From CADEFX01 sp963806735 (lineage in GTDB: Bacteria > Pseudomonadota > Alphaproteobacteria > Rhizobiales > Hyphomicrobiaceae): a stretch of DNA of 64,000 bases. A model generated the notes under the pieces. That model was not told the DNA's origin and did no database searches. It was given only the letters and a program-made list of their open reading frames with translations. The translations under genes and the position numbers were made by a program. Below, one piece after another: positions 53,997 through 63,470 of this stretch (positions are counted from its first letter, which is position 1; every line of letters starts with the position of its first letter). Location of the stretch: positions 248,001 through 312,000 of the forward strand of contig CAWEBE010000049.1 of assembly GCA_963806735.1 (NCBI GenBank), in the 5' to 3' direction.

Positions 53997-54164
53997 TTTG
54001 GGGTGAGCATGTGCCGTGACGGAAGGCCGACGCGGAGCGAAGACGCTATGTAGGCGGCCGCTCACTCGCCCATCGCGGTGCGCCAGAGTAGAGGGCGACC
54101 GAGGCGCGTCGGGAGGATGCGCATGGCCAACTGGTTCGGGTCGTGGGGCGCTACTTGCGTGCGC

Positions 54165-54458
54165 TCAGGCGGGCTTTACTTCTCCGGCCGTGAGGCTCAG
54201 CGCGGCGAGCTCTCCCGCGGAAAGCTTTCTGGCAACGGACATCGCTCCAGCCACAGCCTCGGCGCCTTTGGCCAAATACTTCGTGGTTGCCTCGATGGCC
54301 TTGTCCGGGGTCGCAATGGCCACGTTGAAATATTTGAACGATGGCGCGCCGCGCTCCCGCATGGTGGGGGAGCGCCATGGAGCATCGGGCGCCCCTACCT
54401 CGGGCTCTGGGGGAACGGTGACTTGGACGATCCAGCCTGATGGTTCTTTGTCTGTCAT
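54165..54458 (-). CDS. small conserved-looking protein of unknown function
   Basis: A 97-residue protein: MTDKEPSGWIVQVTVPPEPE, APSFKYFNVAIATPDKAIEA and TKYLAKGAEAVAGAMSVARK. It has a small alpha/beta pattern and sensible codon use. There is no clear ribosome site at 54458; a start at 54560 would add 34 residues. I do not recognise the family. Confidence 0.5.
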   Translation of the reverse strand: MTDKEPSGWIVQVTVPPEPEVGAPDAPWRSPTMRERGAPSFKYFNVAIATPDKAIEATTKYLAKGAEAVAGAMSVARKLSAGELAALSLTAGEVKPA

Positions 54459-55029
54459 GCGACACGTATGGCACGTGTCGCGAGCGATAGCCATCCCGCA
54501 GATCGCATAGACACGGTAGCCGATGCGCGAGATGGGCGGCTCGCGGTCCTCGTTCTGCATGCGCCGAGGGTACGGCCGTGCGCGGCGGCGGGGATAAGTC
54601 GGTCTGCGGCCGTTAAGCCGGTTTGAGGTACGGCAACCGGCGCAACGGTAGGACAACGCTAGCGCAAGCATGCCGCAACGGCCCGTTAACATGAGGCAAT
54701 GTTGCGCGCATGTTGATCGGGATGAGGCCAAGCGGAAGCGGCAGAAAAAGTAATCCCCGCTTGGAGGGCTCGCGCGATACTGGCGCGGTCTCGGATCACC
54801 GAGGTGCGCTGGTTCTGCAGTGGCGCGCCTCAGCCTGCGAGCCGGGAGCCGTCGTCCGTTTCCCTTGCTGTGGCTGGCCGCCAGACCAGCGGAGCGTCGC
54901 AGCGGGCGCGGAGATGGCCCGGGCCCGGGCATCGTTGAGCCCGTGAGCGCTAAGGTCGACCGGCTGAACGATGCCCGGCTCTGCCTTTCTCTTTATATCC
55001 CCGGGTCGCAGGACCGCGGGGCCGTTGCG
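54459..55029. other. intergenic region with a long hairpin
   Basis: 570 bases with no supported gene. At 54925-54978 CCGGGCATCGTTGAGCC and GGCTGAACGATGCCCGG pair over 17 positions with one mismatch and a 20-base loop, followed by a T-rich CCTTTCTCTTT. This could be a terminator or part of a small RNA. Confidence 0.45.
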
Positions 55030-55195
55030 CTAGTGTCCCGATCGTGAAGTTCGTCGGAGCGCGCCGCAACCGTTGAACGAACTTCGCGATCGAAAGGACA
55101 CTAGCAAGTCTATTGATTTTAGTGTGATTCAGATCGAGAAATTCGCTCCAGGGACATGCGGCGAATACCGGCGAATTTCTCGATCATCACACTAG
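55030..55195. repeat. composite double-palindrome element, family I, copy 2
   Basis: A 166-bp element with the same CTAGTGT/ACACTAG ends as 2789-2955. Here hairpin B (arms GAAGTTCGT/ACGAACTTC) comes first, then the linker GCAAGTCTATTGATTTT (55104-55120) and hairpin A (GATCGAGAAATTCGC and its complement). The linker keeps its orientation while the hairpins are swapped relative to copy 1. Confidence 0.85.
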
Positions 55196-55296
55196 CGCGG
55201 CGCTTCCGCCTCTTGCCCGATGCCCTAATCCCGTCCATGTAGGCGCAACATATAAGCGGCGTACACGTGACACGCCGGGATGATGGGGGCGAGGGC

Positions 55297-55782
55297 ATGC
55301 AGGCTGGCGGGCCTGTCGCGGTGGGGCGGACAGCAAGGCGTGGCGCAAGGTTCCTGGCGCTGCTGGGATTTTGGCTGGCGTCGGCGGGTCCGGCAGCGGC
55401 GCAAGGTGGGGCCTGCACGCGCATGCAGTTCGAGGCGGCGGTCAGCGATGCCGCCGGCGCGCTGCGCGATCTCAATGCGCAGAACCGTCCGCCGTTTCAG
55501 GAGAAGCTGCGCGCGCTCAAGGACAAGCGCGGCTGGAACCACGACCAGTTTCTCAAGGAAGCGACGCCGCTGGTGCAGGACGCCAAGATTGCCGAGTATG
55601 ACAAGGAATCGAGCGATTTCCTCGAGAAGATTCAGAGCATGGGCGCGGAAGGCGCCGCGGCAAAAGAGCCCGACTGCACACAGCTCACGCAGCTTCGGTC
55701 GCACATGCAGTCGCTGGTCGCCAGCCAGAAAACCAAGTGGCAGTACATGCTGGAGCGGGTGGAGCGGGAGCTGGCGAAGTGA
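55297..55782 (+). CDS. secreted protein of unknown function
   Basis: A 161-residue protein with a signal peptide (ARFLALLGFWLASAGPAAAQ) and a helical mature part (MQFEAAVSDAAGALRDLNAQ, RGWNHDQFLKEATPLVQDAK). Two cysteines (ACTR, DCTQ) could pair. It has no family that I recognise. GAGGG stands two bases before the start at 55297. Its stop overlaps the MFS start as GTGA. Confidence 0.65.
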   Translation: MQAGGPVAVGRTARRGARFLALLGFWLASAGPAAAQGGACTRMQFEAAVSDAAGALRDLNAQNRPPFQEKLRALKDKRGWNHDQFLKEATPLVQDAKIAEYDKESSDFLEKIQSMGAEGAAAKEPDCTQLTQLRSHMQSLVASQKTKWQYMLERVERELAK

Positions 55783-56960
55783 CGGGCGAGGCCGCGGCTG
55801 AAGCGGACGCCGCGGCGCAGTCCCAATGGCGGCGCATCGCGCTCGGCGGTGGCGCCGGCATGTTCGTCGGCATGGGACTCGGGCGATTTTCCTATACGGC
55901 GATGGTGCCGGCGCTGGTGGAGTCGGGGGCGCTGACGGCGGTCGAGGCCGGCCACGTCGGCATGCTGAACCTGTTCGGGTTCATGGCCGGTGCGGCGTTG
56001 TCGGCGCGATTGCTGGCGGTGGCCTCGGCGCGCGGCGTGCTCGGCATGGCGATCGGCGTGGCAACGCTGGCGCTGGCGGCGTCGGCGGTGCCGGGGGGAT
56101 TTGCCTGGCTCGGCTTCTGGCGCGGGCTCGTAGGTGTCGCGACCGGCACCATCATGGTGCTGGCGCTGGCGCTGATCACGGCCACGGCGCCGGAGCAGAA
56201 GCGGCCGGTGGCGGCGAGCTTCGTGTTCGCCGGCGTTGGGCTCGGTGTGCTGACGTCCGGCACGCTGGTGCCGGTGCTGTTGGACTATGGATTGGCGGCG
56301 GCGTGGGCCGGATTGGCCGTGGCCGCGCTCTTCGGCGTCGGGATCGCGCTGTGGGGTTGGGGCGCCGCGCCGGAGTTGCGTGCGCCCAAGAGGGTGGACG
56401 ATGCGACACCGATTGGGTGGCGCGGGCTCGCAGGATTGCTGGTGGCGCACGCGCTGTTCTCGCTCGGCATCGTCCCGCACTCGCTGTACTGGGTCGACTA
56501 CATCGCGCGCGGATTGGGTCAGGGGATTGCAGTGGGCGGCCTGCACTGGAGCTTGGTCGGGGTGTTCTCGGTGCTGGGGCCTTGGATGGCGGCGTGGCTG
56601 GCGTCGCGCTTTGGTGCGGCCATGGCGCTCGTCATCGGCTTCGTGGCGCTTGGGGTGGGTATCGGCGGGCCCGCGGTGTGGTCCTCGCTCGCCATTCTCA
56701 TTGCATCATCGGCGCTGTTCGGCGCGCAGCCCGGCATGTCGAGCCTGATGGCAGTGAGGGCGCGCGAGCTGGGCTCGCCCCAGGCGATGCCGCGCGTGAT
56801 GCGGGCCATGATCCTCGCCAACTCTTGCGGCTCGGTTGTCGGCGGCATTGCGGTGCCGGCACTCTATGGCGCGACGGAGAGCCATGCGGCCGTGTTCGCG
56901 CTGGGCGGCGCGGCGATGCTCGCTGGTGCGCTGGCGGTTTGGCCGAGGCACCGCGTCTAG
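55779..56960 (+). CDS. YbfB/YjiJ-family MFS transporter
   Basis: A 393-residue twelve-helix transporter: GGAGMFVGMGLGRFSYTAMV near the N-terminus and GSPQAMPRVMRAMILANSCG near the end are marks of the YbfB group. It starts with GTG at 55779, overlapping the stop of the preceding gene by GTGA, with GGGAG 9 nt upstream, so the two are translationally coupled. Substrate unknown. Confidence 0.9.
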   Translation: MTGEAAAEADAAAQSQWRRIALGGGAGMFVGMGLGRFSYTAMVPALVESGALTAVEAGHVGMLNLFGFMAGAALSARLLAVASARGVLGMAIGVATLALAASAVPGGFAWLGFWRGLVGVATGTIMVLALALITATAPEQKRPVAASFVFAGVGLGVLTSGTLVPVLLDYGLAAAWAGLAVAALFGVGIALWGWGAAPELRAPKRVDDATPIGWRGLAGLLVAHALFSLGIVPHSLYWVDYIARGLGQGIAVGGLHWSLVGVFSVLGPWMAAWLASRFGAAMALVIGFVALGVGIGGPAVWSSLAILIASSALFGAQPGMSSLMAVRARELGSPQAMPRVMRAMILANSCGSVVGGIAVPALYGATESHAAVFALGGAAMLAGALAVWPRHRV

Positions 56961-57077
56961 AGGGTCGGGGACATAGGCACTTTAGCTGCAGCTTCGACTT
57001 GGTCTATGTTGCGTACCAAGAGCGTCGCGGGCTCGGTTTCCGAGCCATCGCGCCGAAATGAGAACGGGAGGAGACAG

Positions 57078-58073
57078 ATGACCGATTACTCGCCGATCAC
57101 ACACAAGAAATTGCAGCGCCGAACGGTCCTGGCTGGCCTGGGCGCCACGGTGGCCGCCCCGCGCATTGCGCTTGGCCAAAGTGCAAACGTCATCCGTATC
57201 GGAGTGCCGACGAAGACCTACTGGCCGACCATCATTGCGGAGACGACCATCCGCCAGAAGCTGTTCGACAAAGAGGGCGTGAAGGCCGAGCTGACCATCT
57301 ACCGCAGCGGCGCCGAGGGCTTCGAGGCGCTGGCTGCCGGGGCAGCCGACCTCATTCTCAACTCGTCGTCGAGTGTCGCCGCCGGCCTCAAGCGCGGCGT
57401 GAATGCGCGCTGCGTCGCCAACGGTGCCAACGGCTATTACGGCTGGCAGCTGGTCGTGAAGACGGATTCGCCGATTACCAAGGTATCCGAGATCGCGGGT
57501 AAGAAGGTCGGCATCACCTCGGCGGGGTCGGGCACAGATATCCTCGCTCTATGGACGATCGCCGAGCACAAGATCGAGTTCACTCGCGTCCCGCTCGGCG
57601 GTGGCGGCCTCGTGCCCAATATGCTGACCGGCAACATCGATGCGACGGTTCTCTATTCGCCGCTGACATACAAGGTGGTCGACGACAAGGTCGCACGCAC
57701 GTTGATCGACTACGGCCAGGCGGTGCCGGCGCACTCGACCGGCAGCTGGATCGCCACCGACAAGGTCATCAAGGAAAAGCCGGAGACCCTGCAGAAGGCG
57801 CTGAACGCGATCTTCGGCGGCCTCGGCTTCCTGGTCGACAAAGCCAATCGGGAAGCCGCCGTTAAACTCGTGGCCGAGATCGACGAGATCCCGGAAGCGA
57901 TCGCGGCGCGCGAACTCGACGGCAATATCATGCATCTGTCGCGCGACGGTGAGATGAAGCTCGAGTGGATGGAGCGTGCCCTCGACATGGGCCGCATGAT
58001 CGGCATGAAGGATCTGGCGCCGGCGAGCGAGATTTTCGTCACTCAGTTCAAACCGGTGCCGACCAAGATCTGA
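57078..58073 (+). CDS. ABC transporter substrate-binding protein, NitT/Tau type
   Basis: A 331-residue binding protein with a Tat-like signal (QRRTVLAGLGATVAAPRIAL), then VIRIGVPTKTYWPTIIAETT, GAADLILNSSSSVAAGLKRG and VGITSAGSGTDIL. It opens an operon with two permeases and an ATPase. GGGAGGAGACAG stands before the start at 57078. The ligand is probably an organic sulfur or nitrogen compound; this is family inference. Confidence 0.92.
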   Translation: MTDYSPITHKKLQRRTVLAGLGATVAAPRIALGQSANVIRIGVPTKTYWPTIIAETTIRQKLFDKEGVKAELTIYRSGAEGFEALAAGAADLILNSSSSVAAGLKRGVNARCVANGANGYYGWQLVVKTDSPITKVSEIAGKKVGITSAGSGTDILALWTIAEHKIEFTRVPLGGGGLVPNMLTGNIDATVLYSPLTYKVVDDKVARTLIDYGQAVPAHSTGSWIATDKVIKEKPETLQKALNAIFGGLGFLVDKANREAAVKLVAEIDEIPEAIAARELDGNIMHLSRDGEMKLEWMERALDMGRMIGMKDLAPASEIFVTQFKPVPTKI

Positions 58074-58098
58074 CACGGGCCCTATCGCAATCCGCCAT

Positions 58099-58126
58099 CC
58101 GGCTGTGCGGTACATCGCACAGCCGG
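58099..58126 (+). promoter_or_regulatory. stem-loop between binding-protein and permease genes
   Basis: CCGGCTGTGCG and CGCACAGCCGG form a perfect 11-bp stem with a 6-base loop, 26 nt after the binding-protein stop. Such stems in ABC operons protect the upstream message and let the binding protein be made in excess. There is no T-run. Confidence 0.6.
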
Positions 58127-58160
58127 CTATCGTTCGAACCTCTCATTTTCCAGGTTTCTC

Positions 58161-58913
58161 GTGAAGCGTTCGCACAACATTCTCGTGCGGCTGGCAATGC
58201 TGGCTCTGGTGCTCGGGGCTTGGGAGTTCGCGCCGCGCGCCGGCATCGTCAACCCCATGCTTCTGCCGCCGCTCAGCGACGTGATGGCGACCCTGCAGGT
58301 CCAGCTCGCTCGTCCGGTCGTCCAGGAGGCGATTCTCGTCACGGCGCTGGAGGTCATCGTCGCCTTCGTCATTGCGGTTCCGATCGGCGCCGCCGCTGGA
58401 GTGGCGATTGCCGAGTTTCCTTATCTCGGCGCGATCTTCAAGCCGATGCTGTTCTACGTCTTCAGCATTCCCAAATCGATCTTCCTGCCACTGTTCATCC
58501 TCGTGTTCGGCATCGGCTTTCAGCAGAAGGTCGCCTATGCAGCCTTCACGACGGCTTTTGTGGTCCTTATGAGCGCGACGGCGGCGGTGGAGTCCGTCAA
58601 ATCGGACTACATCCTGGTGGCGCGCTCATTCGGTGCGACGCCGCTGCAAATCCTGCGGCGCATCTACGTGCCGAGCATGATGCCCGTCCTGCTGGAGACG
58701 CTGCGCATCTCGATGATCTTCAATTTCACCGGCGTGATGATCGCAGAGATGTACGCATCTCGCACCGGGATCGGCCATCTGATCTCGAACTGGGGTGAGA
58801 ATTTCCAGATGCCGCAGCTCTTCGCCGGCGTCATCATCCTTGCGGTGGTGGCCATCGCATTCAACGAAACCGTGCGTTTGCTGGAGGCTCGATGCAGCAC
58901 GTGGCGAACGTAA
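58161..58913 (+). CDS. ABC transporter permease 1
   Basis: A 250-residue permease of the SsuC/TauC type with six hydrophobic helices and the EAA-like loop EAYxxxA variant YILVARSFGATPLQILRRIY. The start is GTG at 58161 with AGG before it. It overlaps the ATPase start by 22 nt. With the second permease at 59701 it forms a heterodimeric membrane part. Confidence 0.93.
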   Translation: MKRSHNILVRLAMLALVLGAWEFAPRAGIVNPMLLPPLSDVMATLQVQLARPVVQEAILVTALEVIVAFVIAVPIGAAAGVAIAEFPYLGAIFKPMLFYVFSIPKSIFLPLFILVFGIGFQQKVAYAAFTTAFVVLMSATAAVESVKSDYILVARSFGATPLQILRRIYVPSMMPVLLETLRISMIFNFTGVMIAEMYASRTGIGHLISNWGENFQMPQLFAGVIILAVVAIAFNETVRLLEARCSTWRT

Positions 58914-59692
58914 AGGCGGCCCAGACGAGAGGGACGGCAATCGAGGTCGACCGCGTCAACCATGTCTACGCCGCCGCGGAAGGAGACGTGCCCGCATTGA
59001 GCAACGTTTCCATGAACGTCGGCAAAGGCCGCTTCGTCGTCATCGTCGGTCCGAGCGGATGCGGGAAGACCTCGCTGTTGATGATGATGGCGGGGCTGCG
59101 CCAGCAAAGCGAGGGCCGGATCCTTTGCCATGGGCAGCCGATCCTGAAGCCCGATCCCGAACGGGTCGGCGTCATCTTCCAGGAGGCGAGCCTTTTTCCC
59201 TGGCTGACGACTCTCGACAATATCGAATTCCCGCTGAGCCTGCGCGGGATGTCGCGCGCGGAGCGCCGCCGCAGATCCGAGCCGATGCTGTCGCTCGTGG
59301 GCCTCACGGGCTTTGGCGAGCGCTATCCACACGAACTGTCGGGCGGGATGAAGCAGCGCGTTTCGATCGCGCGCGGTCTCGTCCAGGATCCCCCGGTCCT
59401 ATTGATGGACGAGCCTTTCGCCGCACTCGATGAGCAGACCCGCATGACCATGGGTCACGAGCTGCTGCGCATCTGGTCGACGACCAACAAGACGGTCGTT
59501 TTTATCACGCACAGCCTGACCGAGGCGGTCTACCTCGCCGACGAGGTGCTCGTGATGTCAGCGCGTCCTGGCCGGATCATCGATCACATCGAGGTCAATC
59601 TGCCACGCCCGCGCGCCTATGAGATGATGGCGACCGACACGTTCGGTCGCCTGCGCGACCGCATCTGGCAGCAGATCCGCAAGTCCACTTGA
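58892..59692 (+). CDS. ABC transporter ATP-binding protein
   Basis: A 266-residue ATPase of the SsuB/TauB type: Walker A GPSGCGKT (53-60), Q-loop IFQEASLFPW, signature LSGGMKQR near 148 and Walker B LLMDEPFAALDE. The H-loop FITHSLTEA is intact. It powers the transporter of this operon. Confidence 0.96.
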   Translation: MQHVANVKAAQTRGTAIEVDRVNHVYAAAEGDVPALSNVSMNVGKGRFVVIVGPSGCGKTSLLMMMAGLRQQSEGRILCHGQPILKPDPERVGVIFQEASLFPWLTTLDNIEFPLSLRGMSRAERRRRSEPMLSLVGLTGFGERYPHELSGGMKQRVSIARGLVQDPPVLLMDEPFAALDEQTRMTMGHELLRIWSTTNKTVVFITHSLTEAVYLADEVLVMSARPGRIIDHIEVNLPRPRAYEMMATDTFGRLRDRIWQQIRKST

Positions 59693-59700
59693 GGTCTTCG

Positions 59701-60513
59701 ATGCAACGTCCCGATCCCAAGACCGTACGCTGGGGCATTCTGATCGTCCTTCTGGTCTTGTGGGAGGTTGTGCCGCTGACGGGCCTCCTGCCGGAGCTGT
59801 TTCTTCCGCGGCTGTCGAAGACGCTCGGCGTCCTGTGGACCGATTTGGACAAATATTCCGCGGCTCTGCTCGTCACTCTCTACGAGGTGGCACTCGCCAT
59901 GGTGATCGCCTGCGGATTTGGCATTGTCGTCGGCGCCACTGTCGGCGGCATTGCGCTGCTGCGCGATCTGCTGCTGCCCGTTTTCTCCAGCCTCTATGCC
60001 GTGCCGATCGTCATTCTCTACCCTATCTTCACCGCCTGGTTCGGCATCGGCTCGCAGTCGAAGATCCTGTTCGCCGGCATCTACGGCTTTTTCCCGGTGA
60101 TGCTTTCGACGGCGGCGGGTATACGCACCATCGATCCGCAATTCGTGCTTGCGGCACGCAGTATGGGAGCGACGCTGTATCAGCAGATCACGCGCGTCAT
60201 CATTCCAGCATCGCTGCCGACGGTGTTCGGCGGATTGCGCCTCGGCGGCGCGCTTGCCATCATCGGCGTCGTCGTCTCCGAAATGCTCACGGCGTCGGCG
60301 GGCATCGGCTATCTCGTGACGCTGAACCGCACCATCCTGGACAGCCCTCGTGTCTTCGCCGGTATTTTGGCCATTCTCGCACTTTCGGTGGCTTATGACA
60401 TCCTGGCGCGCGCGCTGGAACGGCGTATGGTCGTGTGGCAGTCGGCGGGACGCAAAGAGCAGACATCACCACGCCCGGTCGCGCAGGGCGCGCCGGCGCC
60501 AGCGGCGGCATAG
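59701..60513 (+). CDS. ABC transporter permease 2
   Basis: A 270-residue permease with six helices and the loop FVLAARSMGATLYQQITRVI. It is related to permease 1 but has a different C-terminus ending in Ala/Pro-rich residues. GAGG stands 8 nt before the ATG at 59701. Its presence with a different permease is unusual for the SsuC type, which is often a homodimer. Confidence 0.93.
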   Translation: MQRPDPKTVRWGILIVLLVLWEVVPLTGLLPELFLPRLSKTLGVLWTDLDKYSAALLVTLYEVALAMVIACGFGIVVGATVGGIALLRDLLLPVFSSLYAVPIVILYPIFTAWFGIGSQSKILFAGIYGFFPVMLSTAAGIRTIDPQFVLAARSMGATLYQQITRVIIPASLPTVFGGLRLGGALAIIGVVVSEMLTASAGIGYLVTLNRTILDSPRVFAGILAILALSVAYDILARALERRMVVWQSAGRKEQTSPRPVAQGAPAPAAA

Positions 60514-60587
60514 AAGTATCGCTTGTATTCGGCAGCACAAGCTCCGGTCGCAAGCCAGCGCGCTCGGAACACACAGGGAAACGACCG

Positions 60588-61622
60588 ATGCCCAACAGGA
60601 TCCTGCCCACGACCGTGGTCGGCAGCTATCCGCAGCCCGATTGGCTCGTCAATCGCGAGATGTTGTCGAAGTCCGTGCCGCGCGTGCGCATGAACATCTG
60701 GCGCATTCCAGAGCCCATGCTCGAGCAAGCCCAGGATGACGCGACGATCCTGGCCATCCGCGATATGGAGCGGGCGGGCGTCGACGTCATCACCGACGGC
60801 GAGGCGCGCCGCGAGAGCTACTCCAACCGGTTTGCCACGGCGCTTGAAGGCATCGACGCATCGACGCCCGGCGAGGTGATCGCGCGCACGGGCAGCCAGG
60901 CGACGACGCCCGTGCCGCGCGTGGTCGGCCGCATCCGCCGCACGCACGCGGTCGAGGTGCGCGATATGCAGTTCCTTCGTCGCAACACCGATCGGCTGGC
61001 GAAGATCACGCTGCCCGGCCCGTTCACGATGAGCCAGCAGGCGAAGAACGAGTTCTACAAGGATGCCGACGAGATGGTGATGGACTATGCCGCCGCCGTG
61101 AATGCGGAAGCACATGATCTCGTCAACGCCGGCGCCGACGTCATTCAGCTCGACGAGCCGTGGCTGCGCAACGATCCCGACGCGGCAAGGCGCATTGCCG
61201 TGAAGGCCATCAACCGCGCGCTCGAAGGCATCAAGGTGCCCACCGTCGTGCATTTGTGCTTTGGCTATGCCGCGGTGGTGCCGGGGGCGAAGCCGGTCGG
61301 CTATTCTTTCCTGCCGGAGCTTGCCGATACGACGGCAGAACAAATCTCCATCGAAGCCGCTCAGCCCAAGCTCGATCTCGGCATTCTCAAGGAGCTGGCG
61401 CCGAAAAAAGTCATGCTTGGCGTGCTCGATCTCGGCGACAAGAGCGCCGAGACGCCCGAGCGTGTGGCAGAGCGCATCCGCGCCGGCCTGAAATTCGTGG
61501 CTGCCGACAAGCTCGTCCCTGCACCGGATTGCGGGATGAAATACATGTCGCGGGAGCTGGCCTTCGCAAAGCTGAAGGCCCTGGCGGACGGCGCGGCCCT
61601 CGTTCGTGCCGAGCTATCGTAG
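60588..61622 (+). CDS. MetE-like cobalamin-independent methionine synthase family protein
   Basis: A 344-residue TIM barrel like the catalytic domain of MetE: GSYPQPDWL near the start, QLDEPWLRND (residues 187-196), and the zinc ligands His222, Cys224 (VHLCFG) and Cys315 (PDCGMKY). It lacks the N-terminal half of full MetE. Such short forms are core MetE-type or UroD-like methyl transfer enzymes. It follows the ABC genes by 74 nt and may use the imported compound. Confidence 0.88.
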   Translation: MPNRILPTTVVGSYPQPDWLVNREMLSKSVPRVRMNIWRIPEPMLEQAQDDATILAIRDMERAGVDVITDGEARRESYSNRFATALEGIDASTPGEVIARTGSQATTPVPRVVGRIRRTHAVEVRDMQFLRRNTDRLAKITLPGPFTMSQQAKNEFYKDADEMVMDYAAAVNAEAHDLVNAGADVIQLDEPWLRNDPDAARRIAVKAINRALEGIKVPTVVHLCFGYAAVVPGAKPVGYSFLPELADTTAEQISIEAAQPKLDLGILKELAPKKVMLGVLDLGDKSAETPERVAERIRAGLKFVAADKLVPAPDCGMKYMSRELAFAKLKALADGAALVRAELS

Positions 61623-61748
61623 AAGCCTTGCTTTTTTGGCTATCCGCGGGCTCGCCCTTTCCCGGTCGCGATGCTATGCCAGACCTACGCAGGACGTCTC
61701 TGGTCCGCGTGCGCGGAGCACGAAGGAAGACCCGATGAAAGGCAGGGC

Positions 61749-63470
61749 ATGCGCCGGCTGGTTGTCTTGAGCCTTATAATGGTGGCGGCGGTTTCGTACC
61801 GAGCCATAGGCGCCGGCGAGGAGGGGCTTGTGCGCGCCAAGGATGCAGCCGCCGCCATGCAGCGGGGCAGCGTCCAACAGGCGATTGATCTCTACACCGA
61901 GGCTTTGAAGGACCAGAATGTCCCGAACGATCGACGCGCCACGCTGCACAACGACCGCGGTGTCGCCTACCAGCGGCTCGACCAGCCGCGTGCTGCCATC
62001 GAGGACTTCAATCGCGCCGTGCAGCTCTTTCCCGAGGGGGCGTCGGCCTACAACAATCGTGGCATCGTGCTTCTGAGCCTTGGCCTCTACAGGGAGGCGA
62101 TCAAGGACTTCGATCGCGCACTCGTGCTGGCACCCGGCTACGCGGCCGCCTTCAACAATCGCGCCAACGGCCTCGTCAAGCTGGGTGAGCAGGATGCTGC
62201 GATTCGCGATTTCTCGAAGGCCATCCAACTCAATTCAGCAAGTCCTGCTCCCCTGAACGGCCGGGCCCGGCTGCATCTGGCCCAGAACCGGCCGCACGCG
62301 GCACTGAGAGACATCAATCGTGCCGTAGGCTTCGATGCCAGGTTTGGCCCGGGCTATCGAGCCCGCGCCGAGGCCAAGCTCGTGCTGGAACGATACGAGG
62401 AGGCCATCGAGGACTTGAGCCGCGCCATCGCTTTCGATCCGAGCAATATCGAGATTTATCTGTTGCGCGGCCAAGCCTATCTCGCCGCCGACAATACCGC
62501 ATCGGCGCTGAAGGACTTCGACAGGGCGCTCGAGATCGATCCCAAATCGGCGCGGGCGCTGGAAGTTCGTGGCTTTGCCAATGCCAAGGCGGATGCCCAC
62601 AACGATGCCCTGAACGATTTGGGCCGAGCTATCGAGCTCGAGCCGCGCTCGGCGACGGCCTACGCCTATCGCGCATGGGTGTACAAGCAGATGGGGCAAC
62701 CCGCACTCGGCCAGAGAGACATGGACCGGGCGTTGCGGCTCGAGCCTGGGCGCGCCGAGGTTCTTTGGGTGCGCGGGGAGATGCTGGAGGCGGCTGGGGA
62801 AACCGACGAAGCCGTGGCCGAGCTGAGAAAAGCCGTCGCCCTGAAGCCGATGTTGAGTGAAGCCGCTGCTGCACTCGAGCGTCTGGGAGCGGCGGCGGAA
62901 AGCGAAGTGACCGAAGTTCCCGGGCTGGCGCTCGATCGCTGGCAGGTGTTTGTGCGGGCGAACCGCTATCACGCGACCAGTCCTGAGTTTCCCAAGCTCA
63001 CTGTGCCGCTGGAGATGATGAGCGAGGGGCAGCCGCGCCTCGTCGAATGGGACGCGAAGAAGCCTCCCTTCAAGGGCATTGGCGTCCTGCGATTTTCGGC
63101 GGGAAAAGTCGAGGGACCACGCGGGCTGGAGGATGTCGAGCACGCGGCCGTGCTCGATCTGCAAACGCGCACGGTGCTGGCTGTCGAGACCTTCCGGCAA
63201 GGCGATCGGCTGTCAACCTGGACCTGGGACGAGAACCGGCTGATGGTTGCGAGCGTGGACGGCTACACAGAGGAATACTCTCTCAGGCTCAAGAAGGAGG
63301 GATTGCCGGGCCAGCGCCGCATCACGAGCACCAATTCACCATGGAAATCCGGCAAAGGCGTCCCGTTCTGGGCGCCCTGGGCGCAGCAATTCGACGGCAA
63401 TTCCGGCGATCGCGGCAATCGCCAGCCCAAGCAGCAGCCCAAGACGCTGTTCGATCTGCTCTTCAAGTAG
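61749..63470 (+). CDS. large TPR protein
   Basis: A 573-residue exported protein with a signal peptide (RLVVLSLIMVAAVSYRAIGA) and ten or so tetratricopeptide repeats (YNNRGIVLLSLGLYREAIKD, FNNRANGLVKLGEQDAAIRD and so on) to about residue 390. A C-terminal beta domain (YSLRLKKEGLPG) of unknown type follows. It is probably a periplasmic scaffold. The start at 61749 exposes the signal peptide. Confidence 0.85.
   Translation: MRRLVVLSLIMVAAVSYRAIGAGEEGLVRAKDAAAAMQRGSVQQAIDLYTEALKDQNVPNDRRATLHNDRGVAYQRLDQPRAAIEDFNRAVQLFPEGASAYNNRGIVLLSLGLYREAIKDFDRALVLAPGYAAAFNNRANGLVKLGEQDAAIRDFSKAIQLNSASPAPLNGRARLHLAQNRPHAALRDINRAVGFDARFGPGYRARAEAKLVLERYEEAIEDLSRAIAFDPSNIEIYLLRGQAYLAADNTASALKDFDRALEIDPKSARALEVRGFANAKADAHNDALNDLGRAIELEPRSATAYAYRAWVYKQMGQPALGQRDMDRALRLEPGRAEVLWVRGEMLEAAGETDEAVAELRKAVALKPMLSEAAAALERLGAAAESEVTEVPGLALDRWQVFVRANRYHATSPEFPKLTVPLEMMSEGQPRLVEWDAKKPPFKGIGVLRFSAGKVEGPRGLEDVEHAAVLDLQTRTVLAVETFRQGDRLSTWTWDENRLMVASVDGYTEEYSLRLKKEGLPGQRRITSTNSPWKSGKGVPFWAPWAQQFDGNSGDRGNRQPKQQPKTLFDLLFK

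Noticed and set aside
54710..54946. Short rightward frame in the gap before the family I element
   Set aside because: No ribosome site, no domain, and it overlaps the long hairpin.
52840..55200. CRISPR array
   Set aside because: The repeats here are single palindromes of different families without regular spacers.
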